Part shown: piece after piece, positions 61,755-64,000 of the stretch
Layout of the letters: every line of letters begins with the position of its first letter
Position numbering within the stretch: the first letter of the stretch is position 1
Assembly (NCBI GenBank): GCA_902591535.1
Contig: CACJBA010000001.1
Location: forward strand, 62,001-126,000
Direction: 5' to 3'
DNA: 64,000 nt
From: an uncultured Pelagibacteraceae bacterium
GTDB taxonomy: Bacteria; Pseudomonadota; Alphaproteobacteria; Pelagibacterales; Pelagibacteraceae
Position numbers and translations under genes: made by a program
Notes under the pieces: model-generated
What the model saw: the letters and a program-made list of their open reading frames with translations, nothing else
The model's database searches: none
Told to the model about the DNA's origin: nothing

Positions 61755-63011
61755 TTATCTTTCAGACCAAGTAGGCATTGGATATTTTAGTTTACAAGCT
61801 GCTAACTCAAATGGATATACTGTACAATATTTTCCATTTTGAACCTGCATCAAAATACCTCTAGTCTTTTCGTTTTGACCATCTGCACCAAATTTAATTC
61901 CTCTGTATGGAACTATTAGTGACTCTGATGACATATCTAAATTAACTAGAGCTTGTCTTATTTTCTCAGGATCAGTAGATCCTGCATTGTTGATTGCATT
62001 TGCTAAAGCCATAAATCCAGTAAAAGCTCTTGCAGGCACATCTGATAAATCTCTTCCACCAGAATGTGTTTTAAAAAGATCATTTACAGTTCCGATCATA
62101 GGAATAGTTTTAGCTAAGTCGGTGTTAAAAGGTGATCTTGTGATCACACCTTCGGCTTTACTTCCCATCGTATCTATAAACTTAGGATCTGTGTAACCAG
62201 CATTTTGAGCTACTAAAAGCTTAGGATTGTAATCAAGCTCTTTAGCAGTATTTAAAAACAAATAAGCATCTGCTGTATAAGAAGAAGGCAATAAAACATC
62301 AGGGTTTTTTGCTTTTAATCTTTGAACTTCAGAACTTAAAGTTGTTGTTTTTGCTTTGTAGCTAATTTTTTCTATAACTTTATAACCTTGCTCCTTAGCC
62401 ATTTTATCTTGAGTTCCACCACTGTCTGATCCCCAAAGAGTATCTTCATGAATAATACCAACAGTATTTAATTTGTTGCTATTTTTTTTATTGAAGTCAT
62501 TCATGAATTCAAACATTAATTGAGTGAACTCGCCATCGTGTGGAGTAACTCTAAAGAAATATTTAAATCCTCTTGTTGTAAGTTTTGGAGATGTAGATTC
62601 ACCATTAACCCATGGTATTCCAGCTCTTTCAGAAACTTGGCTTGCTGCACCTGTTACAGATGAATAGTAAGCTCCAAACATTGCATGAACCTTATCAGAA
62701 TTTAACATTTTTTCTGTTTCACCAACACCCACATCAGGTTTTCCACCATGGTCACCGACAACGATAGATATTTTTCCACCACCTAAGCCTTTTAAACCAG
62801 CATCTTTAGCTAAAGGCATTCCAGGAATGTTATGACTGTTGTTAATTATATCTAAAGCAGTTTTTACAGCAGCAACTGCATCTTTACCAACTTGTGCCAC
62901 AGGGCCAGTTAGCGGATATAGTACTCCGATTTTAACATCTTGTGCGTAACTGATTGCAGGTGCACAAACTAATGATAAAAAAGCGAATACTGTAAGAATA
63001 GATTTTCTCAT
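61755..63011 (-). CDS. Branched-chain amino acid-type ABC transporter substrate-binding protein
   Basis: Signal peptide; DVKIGVLYPLTGPVAQVGKDAV, GAYYSSVTGAASQVSERAGIPWVNG. Confidence 0.93.
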   Translation of the reverse strand: MRKSILTVFAFLSLVCAPAISYAQDVKIGVLYPLTGPVAQVGKDAVAAVKTALDIINNSHNIPGMPLAKDAGLKGLGGGKISIVVGDHGGKPDVGVGETEKMLNSDKVHAMFGAYYSSVTGAASQVSERAGIPWVNGESTSPKLTTRGFKYFFRVTPHDGEFTQLMFEFMNDFNKKNSNKLNTVGIIHEDTLWGSDSGGTQDKMAKEQGYKVIEKISYKAKTTTLSSEVQRLKAKNPDVLLPSSYTADAYLFLNTAKELDYNPKLLVAQNAGYTDPKFIDTMGSKAEGVITRSPFNTDLAKTIPMIGTVNDLFKTHSGGRDLSDVPARAFTGFMALANAINNAGSTDPEKIRQALVNLDMSSESLIVPYRGIKFGADGQNEKTRGILMQVQNGKYCTVYPFELAACKLKYPMPTWSER

Positions 63012-63127
63012 TTATTTCCCCTCGTATTTGTTTTTTAAAACAACATTTTAATACCAAATGAGAAACCAATTCAATGATTTACTTTTATATATATAATTGT
63101 CTATATATAGATAATTAATTTATTTAA

Positions 63128-63994
63128 ATGACATCTGAAATAATTCTTCAAGCACTAGTTACTGGATTAATGATGGGTTTGATTTATGCATTAATTGCAG
63201 CTGGCTTAAGTTTAATTTTTGGATTAATGGAAATAGTAAATTTTGCACATGGAGAACACTTGATGCTTTCTATGTTTTCTTCCTTTTGGCTTTGGTCTCT
63301 TTTTGGTTTAGATCCACTTTTTTCTATACCAATAACAATATTGCTTTTAGCTTTTTGTGGAATACTCACCCATTATTTTTTAATACGATATATTTTAAAA
63401 GCTAAAATGTTAATCCAAATATGTGCTACATTTGGATTATCAATTTTTATAAGATCTATCGCTCAATTATTATGGACACCAGATTTCAGAAATGTAGACA
63501 AACCTATATTAGAAGGTCGAATAGAGGTCGGATCAGTATTTATTGGACAACCACAACTTTATGCAAGTCTTGTGTGTTTGCTAGCCTTTATTGGTTTGTA
63601 CTTATTTGTTACTAAAACTGAAACTGGACTAGCTTTACAAGCTACAGCTCAAGATAGACACGCTGCAGAAGTTCTAGGAATACCATCAAATAAAATGTTT
63701 GCAATAGGTTGGGCAATAGGGCTTGGATGTGTAGGTGTTGCAGGTGGAATGATGGCAAATTATTTTTTCATTTTTACTGACGTAGGTATTAATTTTGCTC
63801 TATTTGCTTTTGTAGCTGTAGCGTTAGGTGGATTTGGAAGTATCATTGGATGTCTGTATGCTGGAATAATAATAGGATTAGTGGAGTCTTTAGGTGGACT
63901 TCTTATAGATCCTTCATTTAAACTTTTATATGTTTTTGTGATTTATTTACTAGTTGTAATTTATAAACCTCAAGGATTGTTTGGTAGGTATTGA
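63128..63994 (+). CDS. Branched-chain amino acid-type ABC transporter permease (LivH-like)
   Basis: GLMMGLIYALIAAGLSLIFGLMEIVNFAHGEHLML; next ORF starts at ATGA overlap (63994) and is cut by the window edge. Confidence 0.93.
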   Translation: MTSEIILQALVTGLMMGLIYALIAAGLSLIFGLMEIVNFAHGEHLMLSMFSSFWLWSLFGLDPLFSIPITILLLAFCGILTHYFLIRYILKAKMLIQICATFGLSIFIRSIAQLLWTPDFRNVDKPILEGRIEVGSVFIGQPQLYASLVCLLAFIGLYLFVTKTETGLALQATAQDRHAAEVLGIPSNKMFAIGWAIGLGCVGVAGGMMANYFFIFTDVGINFALFAFVAVALGGFGSIIGCLYAGIIIGLVESLGGLLIDPSFKLLYVFVIYLLVVIYKPQGLFGRY

Positions 63995-64000
63995 TGGAAA

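Noticed and set aside
1-64000. CRISPR arrays, transposons, prophage or integrase genes
   Set aside because: No spaced direct-repeat array, transposase, integrase or phage structural gene was recognised, including next to the tRNA-Leu gene.

Overview
AT-rich, densely packed bacterial chromosome segment whose gene content looks like SAR11/Pelagibacterales (proteorhodopsin, streamlined housekeeping genes); taxonomy is inferred, not searched. Housekeeping: uvrD/pcrA (partial), fumC, nadA-nadC, tRNA-Leu(GAG), dihydroorotase, prpE-like, recA, alaS, icd, psd-pssA, rlmE, guaB, guaA, panB, liv-type ABC genes. Energy/redox block: a proteorhodopsin with Gln at the spectral-tuning position (predicted blue-absorbing), then fatty acid desaturase, 2Fe-2S ferredoxin, TrxR-like ferredoxin reductase and GST. 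Accessory region, about 18.1-48 kb: (i) a locus of DUF1800/DUF1501 genes, a very unusual 819-aa Met/Gly/Ala-rich secreted protein, a clan GH-A glycosidase, a SxxK serine hydrolase, three exported ConA-fold polysaccharide-lyase-like proteins and a sulfatase; (ii) a divergent TRAP transporter plus ring-hydroxylase / extradiol dioxygenase / FAH hydrolase / BKACE module; (iii) a urease operon ureDABCEFG; (iv) umuDC with an alphaproteobacterial-type LexA box abutting the umuD start codon. The most interesting signal is a pair of near-identical non-coding elements at 18132-18170 and 25118-25156. Each sits just downstream of a strong sigma70-like promoter, can fold into an H-type pseudoknot, shows one compensatory base-pair change between copies, and heads one half of the polysaccharide-related locus.
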